Positions 32,841 to 47,731 of a stretch of DNA of 64,000 bases are shown one piece after another (position 1 is the stretch's first letter; each line of letters starts with the position of its first letter). A program made the position numbers and the translations under genes. The stretch comes from Sceloporus undulatus (lineage: Eukaryota > Chordata > Lepidosauria > Squamata > Phrynosomatidae), in the NCBI RefSeq assembly GCF_019175285.1, contig NC_056522.1, positions 68,404,089 through 68,468,088 of the forward strand, read 5' to 3'. The notes below the pieces were generated by a model. That model was not told the origin of the DNA and ran no database searches. It saw only the letters and a list, made by a program, of their open reading frames with translations.

Positions 32841-35800
32841 GTAAGGAACCACAAGGGGCAGCCCAGAAGGGCCCTGAGGGGCTCCTTGGTCGCCCTGGCT
32901 CAGTGCTAGGGGATTCTGGGAACTGTAGTGTTTGTGAGGCATTTCGCCTTCTCTGCCGGAGAGCTCTGGTGCCACAATAAACTACAATTCCCAGGATTCC
33001 CTAGCACTGGGCCAGGGCTGTTAAAGCGCTCTCAAACGGGATTGTTTTCTGCAGTGTGCTTTGGACCTGTATCTGAGTTTGTGTTGCTCTGAGTTCTCCA
33101 TGCATTGCCTTCATTCATAGCAGCAGGGCATCAGCTGTATCCGACAGTTTGCCTTCTGCTTTAGGAGGCCCTTAGCATTTCACTTTGTTGTTGTTATTGT
33201 GTACTCTCAAGTCATTTCAGATGGCCTTTGTCAATAAAGGATTTATTATTATTATTATTATTAAAGTTTATTTATATAGCAGTCTATGTTTTACCTGGCG
33301 CTTTACAAAGTCATCAGACAAGATACAGATATAAAAAAAAACCCAGCCAATGGCATACAGTCTAAAATTATAATGAAAATGTAAACTTTCCCCAGTATTT
33401 AATACATGTATTTAAGCAAAATTATAAAATAGTGACTTAAAATAAGTAGAGCAGGCTATAAAGACAAAACACACTAATGCATACTTATCTAATGCTCACT
33501 GCGGTCCAAAACACACTACAGAAATAATCCAGTTTGAGACCACTTTAACTGCCCTGGCTCAATGCTAGGGAATTCTGGGAACTGAGACATTTATCCACCT
33601 CCATTAGCGAACACTCTGGTTCCACAATAAACTACAGTTCCCAGGATTCCCTAGCACTGAGCAAGAGCAGTTAAAGCAGTCTGAAACTGGATTATTTCTG
33701 CAGTGTGTTTTGAGCCTGAGTCTGCAAGGCTGTTGCTGGCTGAGGTCTTGGAGGCCTTTCATTCACATGGCTCTCATAATTCAAAGCCACCTCAATAGCA
33801 AATAATAACAATGATGGTTTAGTGTATCTAAAAAAGCCATGATGATGAGCTAACTTTCAGACAGGATTTGTTCTTAGTTTAGGAATCCTGACTGATCAGG
33901 ACTCACTTACCCATAATTCCAGTTCTGGATATCACTGGGTGCTATTCCCTTGTTTCTTTACCATTTTGCACAAATGACAGAGTAATTGGTTGCAGGAAGC
34001 ACCATATAGCAGATTCACATACTGGTTTTTAAACCAGGATTCCCAGCTTTTCATTATATGCCAAAGTTCTCGCTTTCTGAATGAAGCATGAAGAGCTAAA
34101 CTCCACAGTTTTTAAAACGTTCACCCACCAAATATAACAATGCTGATGCTTTATGTGGAGGTAGAAGCATTCAGCTAATTTCAAAATCTAGTCCTAGATA
34201 TGCAGTTTCCTTTTCCAGAGGTGTCTTTCAGTTATGTTTTATAAGATTGATGAATTGATTATGGACCTTATCACTTGGCTTATTAATTTGGTTTACCTCT
34301 CCCAGTTTAAATTTCAACTTGGGCTGCATCCTGATCTTATCAGAAGGTTTTTGCTGCTGAATTTGCCTCCCGAATACAGCCCAAGTTCATGCCCACTTCC
34401 AGGAGCGCTCCTGGATTTTCTTGAGCCGGAAAACTCCCGGATTTGAAAAGAGCCGTGTGCACATTGATATGACACTGCACATAGTGTATATCAATGTGGT
34501 ATACACTCATCCCTCCATATTTGCAGCTTTGATATTTGCAGATTTGATTATTCTTAGATTTGATTAATATGTTCTCTCTAGGAATATCTAGGTCCTCCAG
34601 TGCAAGTCTTAACTAAAAGTTGCACTGAAAGACCATTTGTAGCTCCTCCAGTGCAGTTCTATGGCCAGTGTCTGTTGGATGTTGACCACAGAGTTGCACT
34701 GGAGGACCTAGAGATTCCTAGAGAGGTGTCCTCTAAGGTAAAAAACATGATGTTTTGTTATTTGCGGTTATTCCATATTCACGGGGGTCTTGTGCCCCTA
34801 ACCCTAGTGAATATGGAGGGACAAGTGTATATCTTTGGAATATTTTGCCTCCTGTTCAAGATAGCAATAGTCACCCTTCCAAACGCATGGATCTGAGATC
34901 CGCGACCTTGAGTATCTGCGGAGCAGCAACCTCAGCTATTTTCAATGGCATGCGTGTCCGGCCTGCATGCTCATGCCCTGAGCACAGAGGCATGTCCCAT
35001 TCAAGCCTATGGGGCTTGAATATGTGCGAGCGTCTGTTTTCGCGTGGGGTCCGGAACGGATCCCCTGCGAAAATGGAGGGCCAGCTGTATGGCTTTTAAT
35101 TTTTCTTGAATGTGTTACCCCAAGGGAGTTTTTAAGAAATGTATTGTTTCGACCTTAACTGGTTTACATTTTGACAGCTTTCATTGAAAGCAGCAGTTGT
35201 TAGTTGACTCCCAGTGTTATTGTTAATCACTTAAGTTTATTACATTCCAAAACTTTTGGATGTCTAACTTCATCTTTTTAAACAGGAAAAAACATGAGAA
35301 AGATGCTGTTGGTGAATCAAATGAGGGCTACTTTGTGGGGCAAGTGGCTAACAGCCTGTTTCAGAATAAGCCCACAACATCTAGTACACGTCCTTTGTTA
35401 CAACTGTTCAGTGCTTCTGCAGCTGAAACACAGCCAGTATATGTTGCTGTGCCAAAAGTAAGTAGTTGCTTTTTCTAGACAATTCTCAAATGTACATTCA
35501 GTATTTGAGCCATTGAAGGTTTATGTTTACATTGCCAGATTATCTTTTACAGGTGGGGTAGGAAAATGTTTTCTTTGAGGTGTAGGAAAAGATAGTGTCT
35601 CCGTTACAAGATGCCTAGCAGACCAGCACCAGGGTTAGGATAGCCTCCTCTGCTGCATGTAAGAGCAGCAGAATAGCTTAGTGGGTGCAGATCAAATATT
35701 CAGCAACTCATTGCTACCCCTGACCACTCTACATCTGGTTCCCGAGGCAGATGCCATGCTCTGCCTAATGGTAGGGCCAGTCCTGGGGACAGAGCAGTTA

Positions 35801-38800
35801 AAGAGTTTTCATGTTCTCATCAGGGCTGAAACCAGTGTGTAGATCCTGAATAAAATTACACTGGTGAATCTTGGTATTATTTTAGTAAATGGCTCTATCA
35901 GGAGCATCTGCTAATGACTGCTGTTGAACTGTGATGATGCCCCTGGTACCCTGATCTTTAGCAGGTTGCTTCAGTTGTTATTTTCAAGCAGTTACTGAAA
36001 ATGACTTTCACCCTAGTGAGCCTTTTATGCCTAAGAAGTGGATTCATCTTAGTGCTTTGTTGCTACACTTTAATAGTCTGATCAATGTGCGTAATATGTG
36101 CTATGTTGTTATTGTTGCATTGTTTTATACAGTAAATCTTATTTTATGGTGTTGCTATAGTTTCTGTTTCTTTTTGGAATGAAGGCTCTGAGGCTGAAAA
36201 AACCTAGGCTTAATATCTAGACGTAGTCACATTGTGGAACCCCAACCTGCTTAACGGCATCTTAATGAATCTTCCAATTTTTAGTCCATGGTTAAATTTC
36301 TATGTTCATAAGAGCAAAGTCTTTACTTCTTTTTAAAACACATAACATTGAGTTGCAGACTTGGTAAAACATTTTGAACATTATTTCTCCCCAGACCAGA
36401 AATACAGTAGTAACTAATTCCTAACATTCACATTTATGGAATGCCTCACAGATTCTGAATAATAATATTCTGACAATCTAGTGACTCATGCAAGATATGA
36501 CATGTATTTAATTCTCCCTGTCCCTGAATTACAGTTTATCCCATGTGGAATATACATAGCTCTTTGTCTAGCTATGAGACCTACCTAGTATTAACATGAG
36601 AATGAAGTTCTCTCTCCCTGCTTCAAAATCCCTTTGTTAACCATTTTTGCTTGCTTTGAACTGTGAAACAAACCTTAAGCCAGTTAAGAAATCAACTGAA
36701 ATTTCAAGTGCAGTGTTGGAATATTTATTCAACAATAGGTCTCAGATTTCTTAGAGCTTGCACTGTGATAACCACATTTAAGATTGCAGTCCTATGTATG
36801 ATGGAGCACCTTTTCTGATATGTTGCCACTTAGATATTTATATTAAGATGATCTATGCAGGGTCTTCTCTGAGTGGTATGCCCTCCAGATAGCAATACCT
36901 TCTATTTCTCATTCTGTTTTCTCCATTGAATTCTTTATTTTATCCTTAGCACCTTTGAAGAGCAAAAAGGGGACAACCAGCTCCTTGTTGTTGGTATTCC
37001 TCTCTTTTTACTACCCTCAACCTTTGCTAGCATTATTGTCTTTTCTAATCAGTTGTGCCTTCTCATGATGTAACCAAAGTATAACAGCTTCAGTTTGATC
37101 ATCTTGTGTTCCATGGTGATGTCAGGTTTGATCTGTTCAAGGACCCATTTGTTTATCTTTTTGGCTGTCCATAGTATCCTCTGCACTCTTCTCAAGCTCC
37201 ACATCTCAAATGAATTGATTTTCTTATCTGCTTTCTTCGCTGTCCAGATTTCATATCTATACATGATGATGGGCGATTTTAACTTTAGTGTTCATTTGTA
37301 TATCTTTACTCTTTAGGATCTAGTTTAGTTCTTTCATACCTGCCCTTCCCATTCCTAGTCTTATTCTAATTTGACTGCAGTCTGTGTTCTGATCAGTATT
37401 TGATACAAGGTACAGGAAATCTTTAACTGTTTCAATTTCTTCATTGTCTAGATTGAATTTATGTAGATTCTAATCTGTGACTTTTTCTGCTAGTAGTATG
37501 GTGTCATCGGCATATTTTAGATGGTTGATTTTCCTTCCTCCTATCTTCACTCCTTCTTCTGAGTCTGAACCTGTTCTTCGTATGATACTTTCTGCATACA
37601 AATTGAACAAATAGGGTGATAGAATGCATCCTTATCTGACCCCTTTGCCAACTGGGAACCAATTTGTTCCTCTATATTCTGTTCTAACAGTAGCCTCTTA
37701 TCCTAAGTACAGATTTCTCATCAGGACTATCAGATGTGGTGGCGCTGCCATTACCTTAAGAGCCATCCATAGCTTTTTGTGATCCATGCAGTCAAATGCT
37801 TTGCTATAATCTATAAAGCACATGGTGATTTTCTTTCTGGAATTTTTTTTGTATGCTCCATTAGCCATTGTATGTTTGCTTGGCTGCAGCTGCCATACAT
37901 CTGGGGCATGCATATGTCCTTACTGCCTTTTTCTCTGATCCTCAGCACTCCCTCCCATTGAATCAGGACTGTTTGGAAGTGAGGACGGGAGGAAGCAAAC
38001 TCTGGAAGTGTCTACCCAGGCTTTGTGGCAGGGTGCAGCTTTTAAAGCCAGCATGCAGACAGTTAAAGTAAAATTCTGGAACTGCATTGTCAGTGAGGCT
38101 TAGGTGCGAGGCTTTACCCGCTAGCTAAACACACTCAAAGACAAGGATGGATTTGTTTCTTGTAAAATGGACAGAATACCGATTGCACATTTTGCCCCAT
38201 AACTCTGCTAGAGAGGGGCTAGAGAGATGCTCTTATTTTAAACGAAAGCTTGGAATCTGTGTCAGATGGTGGTTCGAACAGGAATCAGGTAGTATGCCTA
38301 GAGGCTGGGTGAAATCTGTCCAACTCTAGATGTTGAGTCTTTCTGTCAAGACCAATGTTATTCTCTTCAACTTTGTCCTGTTTTTCCTTCCAAAATATAT
38401 TTTTTCACCCAATCTTGACTGTTGCTGATGGCTCCTGACAATGCAGTGTTTGGACTATTCTGTTAGCCACATCCTCTAGCTGATAACTTGTGGACACTTT
38501 ACAGGACTCCTTTGGTCAAGTTTGGTACTTTTTATAGTGGTAACAAACACACTAAACTCCTACAAAGAGAATCTTTTTGGATTCATAAGTTGTCATCAAA
38601 CATACCCAAGGGTTTAAACGATCGGTTGGATTTAAGTTCTTTTTTATGAAATTGTATATATTGGTTAATATTGTATATATCAGAGACAGATATGGATATG
38701 GGAAGGAGGCCAGGCAGATTATATAGAGCTATATTATGCTCATAATGTATTTAGAATGAGTCAGAGTTGTTAGGTACCTTTCAATTATTATAAGTGTTAT

Positions 38801-41800
38801 TATGCATTCAGCCATGGTTTGGGCTTACTTTATGGGACATGTAGGATAGTATGTCTCTAGAGGATATATCTTTAAGAGAATTCAATGCATCATTCTATCA
38901 CCTGCAGCCTATTGCTGAGGTAGAGTATATTATGACTTACTATTCCTGTGAACTTGTACCAGCATTCTTCTTATCAGTCAAGCCAAGCTGTTTAATGGTG
39001 TGGGTAAGATATAATGATTCTATTTTGTTTGTCAATTATATTATATTTTATTGTGTATTATGTTACTGATGGTAATTAATGTATCTTTGATTGTCAACCT
39101 TGTGCATTTAGAAGTATGGAACACACAATGTACTATATTAATCCGGTTATGAAATTAATATGCTGATGAAGACCTTGGTGAGTCGAAACGGCCACACAGG
39201 ACTCCGGAGGTAGCCGTCCCATCTGAATTCAACCTATAAGGACCCTGCTACCAGCCAATATTATCAGTTCCAACTTCAAGTTCATTTGCTCCTAAGCATC
39301 ATCCATTATTATTGCTTTTTAAATTGTGGACTTTAATATTATGTTGCAGCAGTAGAACCACTTTCACTGCTAAAATCAGCAACATTGTTCATATGGACTG
39401 TTACCACTCCACTCTGCAGATATATATTGGCTATCATTGATGTCTCTTGTAATTATGTACCTTGATATATATATTTTGTGAATAGAAATAGTCTAGTTAT
39501 TACACAGATCTCTTGTTGTTCCCGTTTTGTTCAGTCTCCTTTGGTCTTTACCTAAGGATCAATAATTCTTTCATAGTGACCCCAGATTAGCTTAGGCCCG
39601 TTACAAATGGGCCTTTGTGGTGCCCCCGTCATGTGCTAGGGGTTGGCTGAGGACTGCCGAGAATAATGGTGGTGCCCTATACACATGGACGCCGCCACTT
39701 TGACGTATCGGACGCATAGCGTCAATACGTCGCACCCCAGATGTGACACCGCGAGTGCGCGAGTAGCACCTCGCAGCATCCCATCCGGGGCGCAAGAAGA
39801 AGCGCCATTTTGGCGCTTCTTCGCTGCGTCCGGGAACCACACAGTTTGGCTGCTACGGGTCTCAGACGCAGCAACCGGTGGCGGCGGCAGAGTGCCGCTT
39901 TTCGGCAGTCTGTAACCCGCCTTAGTTTCCTTAAATGACCCTGGACTAAGAAAATATGAGTACCATTCACTTCCAACTACCAGAGATGCTGTCTTCCTTT
40001 GAATCTGTAACTGTATTTTCTTTCTGTATTCAAGCCTTCATGTACCATAACCTTCACAGAGTTCTGCGGCATAATCAGATATACTTTAATCTCAAATTTA
40101 ATTTCAAACTGAGATATTTAATCAGAGTCATAACTCTGAATACCTATGCTTTTATCATCACTATTAATACTAAACTGGAATCATTATATATCCAGCCCAT
40201 ATGATTCCTGGTATGTGGTTGTAGTTCTTATTCCATTGTACTATGGTAACATATGGACTAGCCTTTAATTCATGTGAGAAAGACGATTTAAGAAGGAACT
40301 CAGTAATCCTTCATTTATGTCAATTTTTCACCTGAATAATAGCTATCAACAGCTTTTAAAACCGCTTCTCACCATAACAAAAATGCATTTTTGTTTGAAG
40401 TTCTTCTTCATATTTTTGTCATATTTCAAAATAATAGGCATCTTCTTAAAGGCATCAAGGTAGTTGTGTATTTACAACAAATGCTTTAATAGTTGGAAGA
40501 AAGTGTATAAGAAATCACCTATGAGAAATTAATTTTAACATAATTATATGAATATGAAATGTTTAGCCAGGGATGGAACGAAGGATGCTAAACTGAAGTT
40601 TTTCCTGATATTCATGCTATTTTATTTTTGCATTGTGGTTTTGCTTTAAAAAACCCTTTTGGCTTTCCTTTAACAAACTGTTTTAAAAGCATCCTTTTGT
40701 TTCAAAAAGGAAAACAAAAAACGCAAGCATGCAGAAGAGGAAATGGCTGCAAAAGTTCATAGCTCATCTACTAACATACAGCCTTTGAAAAAAATGAAGA
40801 AAATTAGCAAAAAGAAATTTTCTCCAGCAGAGAAAATGCTGTCAAACAGGTAAATTAAATGCTTTTAATCTGTAAAGTTCAGGTGAAGTATTTTAGAAAT
40901 TTTAGCTTTTAGAAATACAGCATGAGATATGCCTTTTTCTTGACTTCTGCTGATGACTCCAGTAATTTTGTAGTAGTGATTGCACTCAGTCTTAGATTAG
41001 AAAGAGTTGATGACACAAAATAGGTAAGTAAATAATGAATTGGATCTTAGAATTTCACCCTATGCATGTATGTTCTAAAGAACATCTAATAAACCCAGGA
41101 AAGAGTATATAGGACAACATTCTTAGTCTGTCTATACAGTACTACTTTTTTCACACATTTGTTGACTTCCATGTAGTTTGAATGATGATACTTGCATTGC
41201 TTCTTATACTATTGTTTATCTAGCAATTGAGCCCCCCCCCCGACTAGTTCAATTTAAAATGTATTATTTTTTATGATTGTACAAAAAACTCAACTTGTAA
41301 TAACTTGATTGCTATTATTCACTGTTAATTCAAGGGAATTTGCTTTGGAACAAGCAGATGAAGAAGAGGAGGAAAAAGAAATAAAAATTAAACAAAAGTT
41401 GAAAAATAGACATTCTCAACTGGTTACCAAGTATCCCTCAACTTCAGATGAATATGCTAGAATAAAACAAAAGAAAACACAAATCACTAAGGCTGAGGAG
41501 ATGCTAAAAAATAAGAGGACACTTTTTGTGGGAAACTTACCTGTTAGTTGTACAGCACAGGTGAGTGACTGGTGGACAGTCCAAGATGTACTTCTTTTTG
41601 CTTGAATTTATGTTCCAAGCACTCTAAGCGATATTTTTATTTACCGGTACTTACCATATTTATAGATTTCATTTCATCCACAGATATCAAATTGTCTCCC
41701 TCCCCCGTTCTATATTTGCAACAAGCAGCCTTACAAATTGGTCTGAGATGTACCAAGTAGCATAAGTTTCCCCAGCGAGCTTTATGACTGAATGGAGATG

Positions 41801-44800
41801 TGAATCTGTTGAAATCTTTGGAAAGTTCCTTGTTTAGATGATTGTTACCAGGATTCCTAGGGCAACATAGCTGCAGGACATGCTGGTTTAAGCATTTAAC
41901 TTTAGTCTTCCTAGCTCTATCCAACACTTTAATATAAAGTGGGCAAAGTGCAGCCTGCGGGCTGCGTTTTGCCCTCCAACAGCCCTAATGTAGCCATCAC
42001 CACATTGTATCCCTCATGTTTTCTAGCTGGTGTGTCACCTCATCTGTCATAGGACCAGTGGGTTCCTACCCTCAAAACAAAGTAACACCTGATAATTTTC
42101 AGTTTGAGAAAGAGCTCCCTCCAGGTCTAAAACAGTTCTGAGGGCCTCTAAGTCATAGCAAATTGTCTTGTACCTTTAGAGAGCATAGTGACACCGTGTA
42201 AGTGATAAAAAATATCTTGGCTTCTCTGTAGGGGTGTCTGTGCATCCTTCTTAGGTTGGGTGGGAGGTATATGCATCTTCCAAAGGTTCAAAGTTGCTCC
42301 TCTGTAGTTGCACCACTCTCTCCCATTCATATAAGTATGTATCCCTTGATTTCATTGGAATTTTGTTCTGAATAAAAATACTTAGAGAATATAAGTACTT
42401 AAATGATAGCTTTTACCTAAGTTCAAATCTTGTATTGATTTACTGTTTTATTCTTAACACCAGAAACTTAATATTTAGCTTTGAACAAGCCTGGGCATTG
42501 AGTTTGTATTTATCTTAAGTATTGTTTCTGTTACTGAAGAAACAATAATTTCCTAGATGGTCTTGGGTTTTGTATTCCTCATATTACAAACCAGTTAAAA
42601 CACAGGGAATTTGGGAATTCAATTCAGTCTGTTTAGATTAAATATTTTCTTCTGTTTACCTGAAATATTTGCTTCTCATTGTGTATCATGTTTGCATTAA
42701 CAAATGAACCCAAAATTTTGTTTAAATTTAGATGCTGAAGACATTTTTCAAAGAATATGGACAAATCGAATCAGTTCGTTTTCGTTCTGTGGTACGTCTG
42801 TTACATTTTATGTTGGCTGATGATTGTTCACTGGGAGAGAATCTTTAGTCACAGGAGAGGCACTATGTTTTATATATTGTATTTTTGCTTGATTACGTGT
42901 TAGGACATAATGAGGTTGCCACATACCCTCCCAAAACCTTTATGCATACTAGAGGAAGGGTAAAAGGACTCTACTTGCACTGAGCTTGGAACAGGCAACA
43001 TGACTCTATTCATCTTCCAGTTAGAAAGCCAGGAAAAAGAATTTCCTGTAATGTCAATTTTGGCTAACACATTTTGGAAGGCTGAATTGATTACTCTGAA
43101 TGAATAGTTGGTCTCTGTTATTCCGTATTCTAATCCAGTGCTACCCAAGGTGGCAGTCTGTGGACTGATACCAGTTGTGACCAGCGGCTGCTGGTCCATG
43201 GCAAGTTTCCAAGAAAGAAACATTTGTAGCTAATGAGCACTAATATGGTATTAGTCTTGATTAATTTTAAAAAATCCCTGTCCCCTAAATCAGATAGCGA
43301 GAGAGGCACTAGTCTAATATGTTCCCTAAATATTTTATAATGATTTAGATTTCTCTTAAATTGGATATATATCGAACCTGAAAACCTCACTAATCCAATG
43401 GTTTCTTTTGCAATGCTGTTTTCCAATCAGATTCAAAATATTTGTAATATGACATAGCTGAACAAGGTCTGTAAACTAACCTGTTTTCTCTTTCAGATTC
43501 CAGCTGAAGATACTCTGACAAAGAAAATGGCAGCTATAAAGTAGGTTATGTAACTTGTGTGTTCCTTTTGGGGAGAACTCCCCCACCCCCACCCCTTTTT
43601 TGGGGGGGGGGTTGTTGTTCTGCATTTTAAATCAGTTTCTTTCTAGCTGCTACATGTTCTTACTCAGTAGTTGTAACAATGGCAACTAGAATGCCTGGTC
43701 ATCATCCTGAATTACAGTTTTGCATGTCCTGTGTTACAAGCATATCAATTGGTTCAGTGCTAGAAAAGAGTTAATACTGTGAATTGGCAAACCAGTACAG
43801 TGGTGCCTCGGGTTACGAAATTAATTCGTTCCGCGGCTAATTTCGTAACCCGAAAAACCTTCGTAACCCGAATTGCCATAGGCGCTAATGGGGAAAAAAG
43901 CCGCGGCTCTGCCGCGGCTCCATTTAAACAGCGCCGGCGTTTTTTCGTAACCCGAAAAAACGTTCGTAACCCGAAACAATAAATCCCTATGGGATTTTTT
44001 CGTATCCCGAAAAATTCGTAAGCTGGGTAATTCGTATCCCGAGGTACCACTGTATTGATAAAGTCATTGCCTAAAGAGAGTTAGGTTGCATCATTGCAGA
44101 AATAATCCGATTTGACACCACTTTAACAGCCATGGCTCAATGCAATGGAGTTCTGAGAACTGTAGTTTATTATGAAGCTAGGCTCCCCTGTTATCCCAAA
44201 TGTTTCTGTATCCCTCCATAGTCCTTCTCAAAATGGTGACAGGAAGTGATGTGTCATCTCTTCTGGTTGCCTTTTTGAGGGGAACTACAGAGGGAAATGG
44301 AGATATATTTGGGCTCACTGTTTATGTGTGTGGGAAGTCTGAAAGGAAATTGCTCGCCTATATTGCAGAGCCGAGGAAAAGCAAAATAAATATGGCTTTA
44401 GTAAGAATTTAGGGATTGTTAAGGATTATGTAATGCATGTCTATTCTTTTAACTTGCTCTGAACTTGTTACTTGTTTCAAAACTATTATAGTACAGTTAA
44501 AAAGTTTATTTAACCAGCTGTGTAATTTGATCTGATCTCGGAAGCTAAACAGGGTCAGCCTTGGTTAGTACTTGGATGGAACATTGCCAACCAACACCAG
44601 CTGCTATGGGCTATATTTAAGAGGAAGGAACTGGCAAAACCACCTCTGAGTATTTCTTGCCTAATGAAATCATATGAAATTCATGGAGTCTGCATAAATC
44701 AACAGGCAGTTTGAAGGCGCACACACACAATTTGATCATAATCAAGTGTCTTTTCTATCTGTTCTGGACCAAAGTGGAAATTAAAGTTATTCTGCAGTTC

Positions 44801-46663
44801 ATAACCCATAAATGTAGATCAGTATGAATGGCATTGTAGCTCTGAAATTGCTTCGGCTTCCTAACTGGAAAAGATGGAAATTACTTCTTACTCAATCCTT
44901 ACTGTTAGATAGAGCTGGTATGAGCATAGCTTTTGAGGCAGATAAAAGCCCCCTAAAGTATTCCCCAATATTTGTGGAAAGGGACCCTTTTTCATTCAGC
45001 CTGGCAAAATTAACCTGCATTTTAGATGGGAGAATGTATAGATGATCTAGTATTAGGACACACTGATTATACATGTTTGAGAGGGATCAAGAAAGTATAA
45101 GAGTAGCAAATTCTTTTGAAAATATGCCATGTCAGATTAAATTCAATATATTTTTCAACAAAGTAACTATTTTGAGACTTGTATAAATTCTACAACCAGT
45201 CTTAAAAATTTCAGTTAAATATATAATAATTTTATTTATCTTCTACAGGCGAAAATTGCATCCAAACATGAAATATATTAACGCTTACGTCGTTTTCAAG
45301 GAAGAATATGGTGCTAATAATGCCTTAAAATGGTATATTTTTTTAAAAGTTACTACTTGTGTTTGATTTTATAAAGTAACAAAATACATATTTAATTATA
45401 TAATTCTAACTCAAAGCATGTTACTCTAACCTGTATATCCTTTTTCAAAAATAATGCAGTGTGTCAACTAAAAACCAATAGTAAATGACTATTTTCTCTC
45501 TCTCTCATGACTTTCCCCCATTATGGCTTTCATAGTAATGGCACTGAATTTACCAGTGGATTTCACATCAGAGTCGATCTTGCTTCACAATCCACGTGTG
45601 TAAGTAATTCAAATGGTATAGAAGGTTCCCCTCTGGACCCTTCTTTAGGTTATTGATTCAGTTTTTAAAATGTTTTTGCTTTTTTTACAGCATGATAACA
45701 AGAGATCAATATTTGTGGGCAACCTCCCTTATGGTAGGTGAAATTTCATACTCTTCTTTTCAGATAAGTGTAAATTATTCTACCAGAAAAGCTACTCTTC
45801 TGGAGAGCTTAATGAGAACCACTTCTTTTATACCTTCTGTTGATGAGTGGATTTAGAGTGCGTAGGAAGTTATTAACAATGTACTCAAATGTTTACTCTT
45901 TTAAAAAGCTATTTGCTCCTAGGTGTCAGATGATGTATATTGTGACAACTTTAGAAAAGATATTGGCCTGTTAGAGACATGTGCATGTCTAAGTCTCTTT
46001 TGGGATGCCTAAAAGCTATTCTCTTGTCCTTGCACTCCATCCCCAAACTTGCTCCCAGCCTGAGGGAGCTGTCAAGCCCCGGAAAGTTCTACTGCTGCTC
46101 CTTCTTACCAGAGGGAAGTGGAACACAGTTTAGATCATGAAGATATGGTGACTCTGGGCTCCCTTTTTTTGGTCCACTCCATCCGTGAGCACCTCACCCC
46201 CAACTGAGTCCAGCTGCTATTTCATGGTCTGAATTGCTTCCCTACCCTCCTGTTCCAGAGGAAGCAGGAGCAGCTGCTTGTGGGGCATGATAGATGCTGG
46301 GGGTTAGGGTGGAGAAAAGGATGTGGAACTCCAAAGATGGAGCTATTCCCCAATATAGGATCTTGGATATTATGTTATACGAAGAAGTCTCCACCTGAGC
46401 AAAGCTGCATTCTCTACCCTTCCCTTTTTGCCATACATCTGGAAGAAATTACACTTTAATTTTATTTCCATCAATTCTTGGCTTGCTACATATAAATCAG
46501 GAATGATATTTGAAAACTGTTAATTTATTGGATTATTAGTAGTTAAAGTAAATTCATTTTAGGGTAAGAGTGGGAATGTGTATCTTTTCCCAGATGTTGT
46601 CCCAATCTGTTTTAGACCACGATTGTTGGTTTGTGTATAAGAGAAAGTGAGGACAATGAATCA

Positions 46664-46697
<34 letters not shown>

Positions 46698-47679
46698 CTT
46701 TATTTATAAAGTGCTGTAAATTTACACAGCACTGTACATACAATCTTTTTAATTGGATGGTTCCCTGCCATCAGGCTTACAATCTAAAAAGACACGACAC
46801 AAAGGGAATGGTGGTGGGGAAGGGGCCTCTCTAGTAGGATAATACATATAAAATACATAGCAGTACAGGAAATGATTCAATAAAACAGACAACAAAAGAA
46901 CATCAAATAGCAAGTGACAATTATGCAATACCTGGGAACACATAATTAAATATAATTACTTTTATATAATTAATATAAAATTCTCCACCTGGCCTCATGG
47001 GTAATAGAGAGGATATGAACCCAAGACTTTTTAAGGCTTGCTGATGCTACTGCATGCATGGTTTAACATTACATGTGAACATAACCATACTCTTACATAA
47101 ATTCAGAGATTAAAGTAGTTATTGCAAATAGTAAACATGTCTTTCATTTAAATTTTAAAGAAAAATGTTCAGAATTTTGTTCATACTCCTGCAGACTATT
47201 GCGATTTAATATCAGCATGCTTTCCTTTCCAAATATTGTTTGCTTACAGATATTGATGATGATACTGTAAGAAACCATTTCTCTGAATGTGGAAGTGTAA
47301 CGAGTGTACGAATTGTGAGAGATCGCAACACAGGCACTGGCAAAGGATTTGGTTATGTTCTGTTTAAGGTATGTTAATTCTGATTTTACCATGGCATTCT
47401 ATTATGCCAAATTCGTTGAATACTTTCTGAAGTTGAAGTGAAGTGATCACCAAACAGCAACAGAATGGCATTGTTAAAACTCTAGCTGCAGTTGTACATG
47501 ACTGAAATCTTGAGACTTTCCTTGATCCTCATTATTAAGATTTTCCTTGTCTCACCAAAAGTGAGTAGACTATTAAGACCTTCTTGGACTTATATCTCAC
47601 TAAATAGGATATAGCACCTACACTAGGCCCCAGTAAATGCTGTTGTCATCTCATAACACCTCCCCTACANNNNNNNNNN

Positions 47680-47731
<52 letters not shown>

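Larger units (their letters stand above)
35458..40709 (+). other. RBM34 intron 2, 5.25 kb
   Basis: 35458-37000 and 39925-40700 show nothing recognisable. 37005-37905 is antisense Bov-B, 38500-39590 an unclassified retroelement-like stretch containing a hammerhead fold, and 39595-39921 a Harbinger-like MITE. 37910-38500 is unassigned. Confidence 0.6.
43541..45248 (+). other. RBM34 intron 6, 1.7 kb
   Basis: Holds a C-run/G-run inverted pair (43579-43611), a Tc1/mariner-like MITE (43798-44052), the left half of a MITE (44085-44170) and a 5S-headed SINE (44533-44728). 44740-45240 shows nothing. Confidence 0.55.

Noticed and set aside
38851-39069. 72-codon plus-strand frame upstream of the hammerhead
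   Set aside because: No recognisable reverse transcriptase or GIY-YIG motif; composition like surrounding AT-rich DNA.
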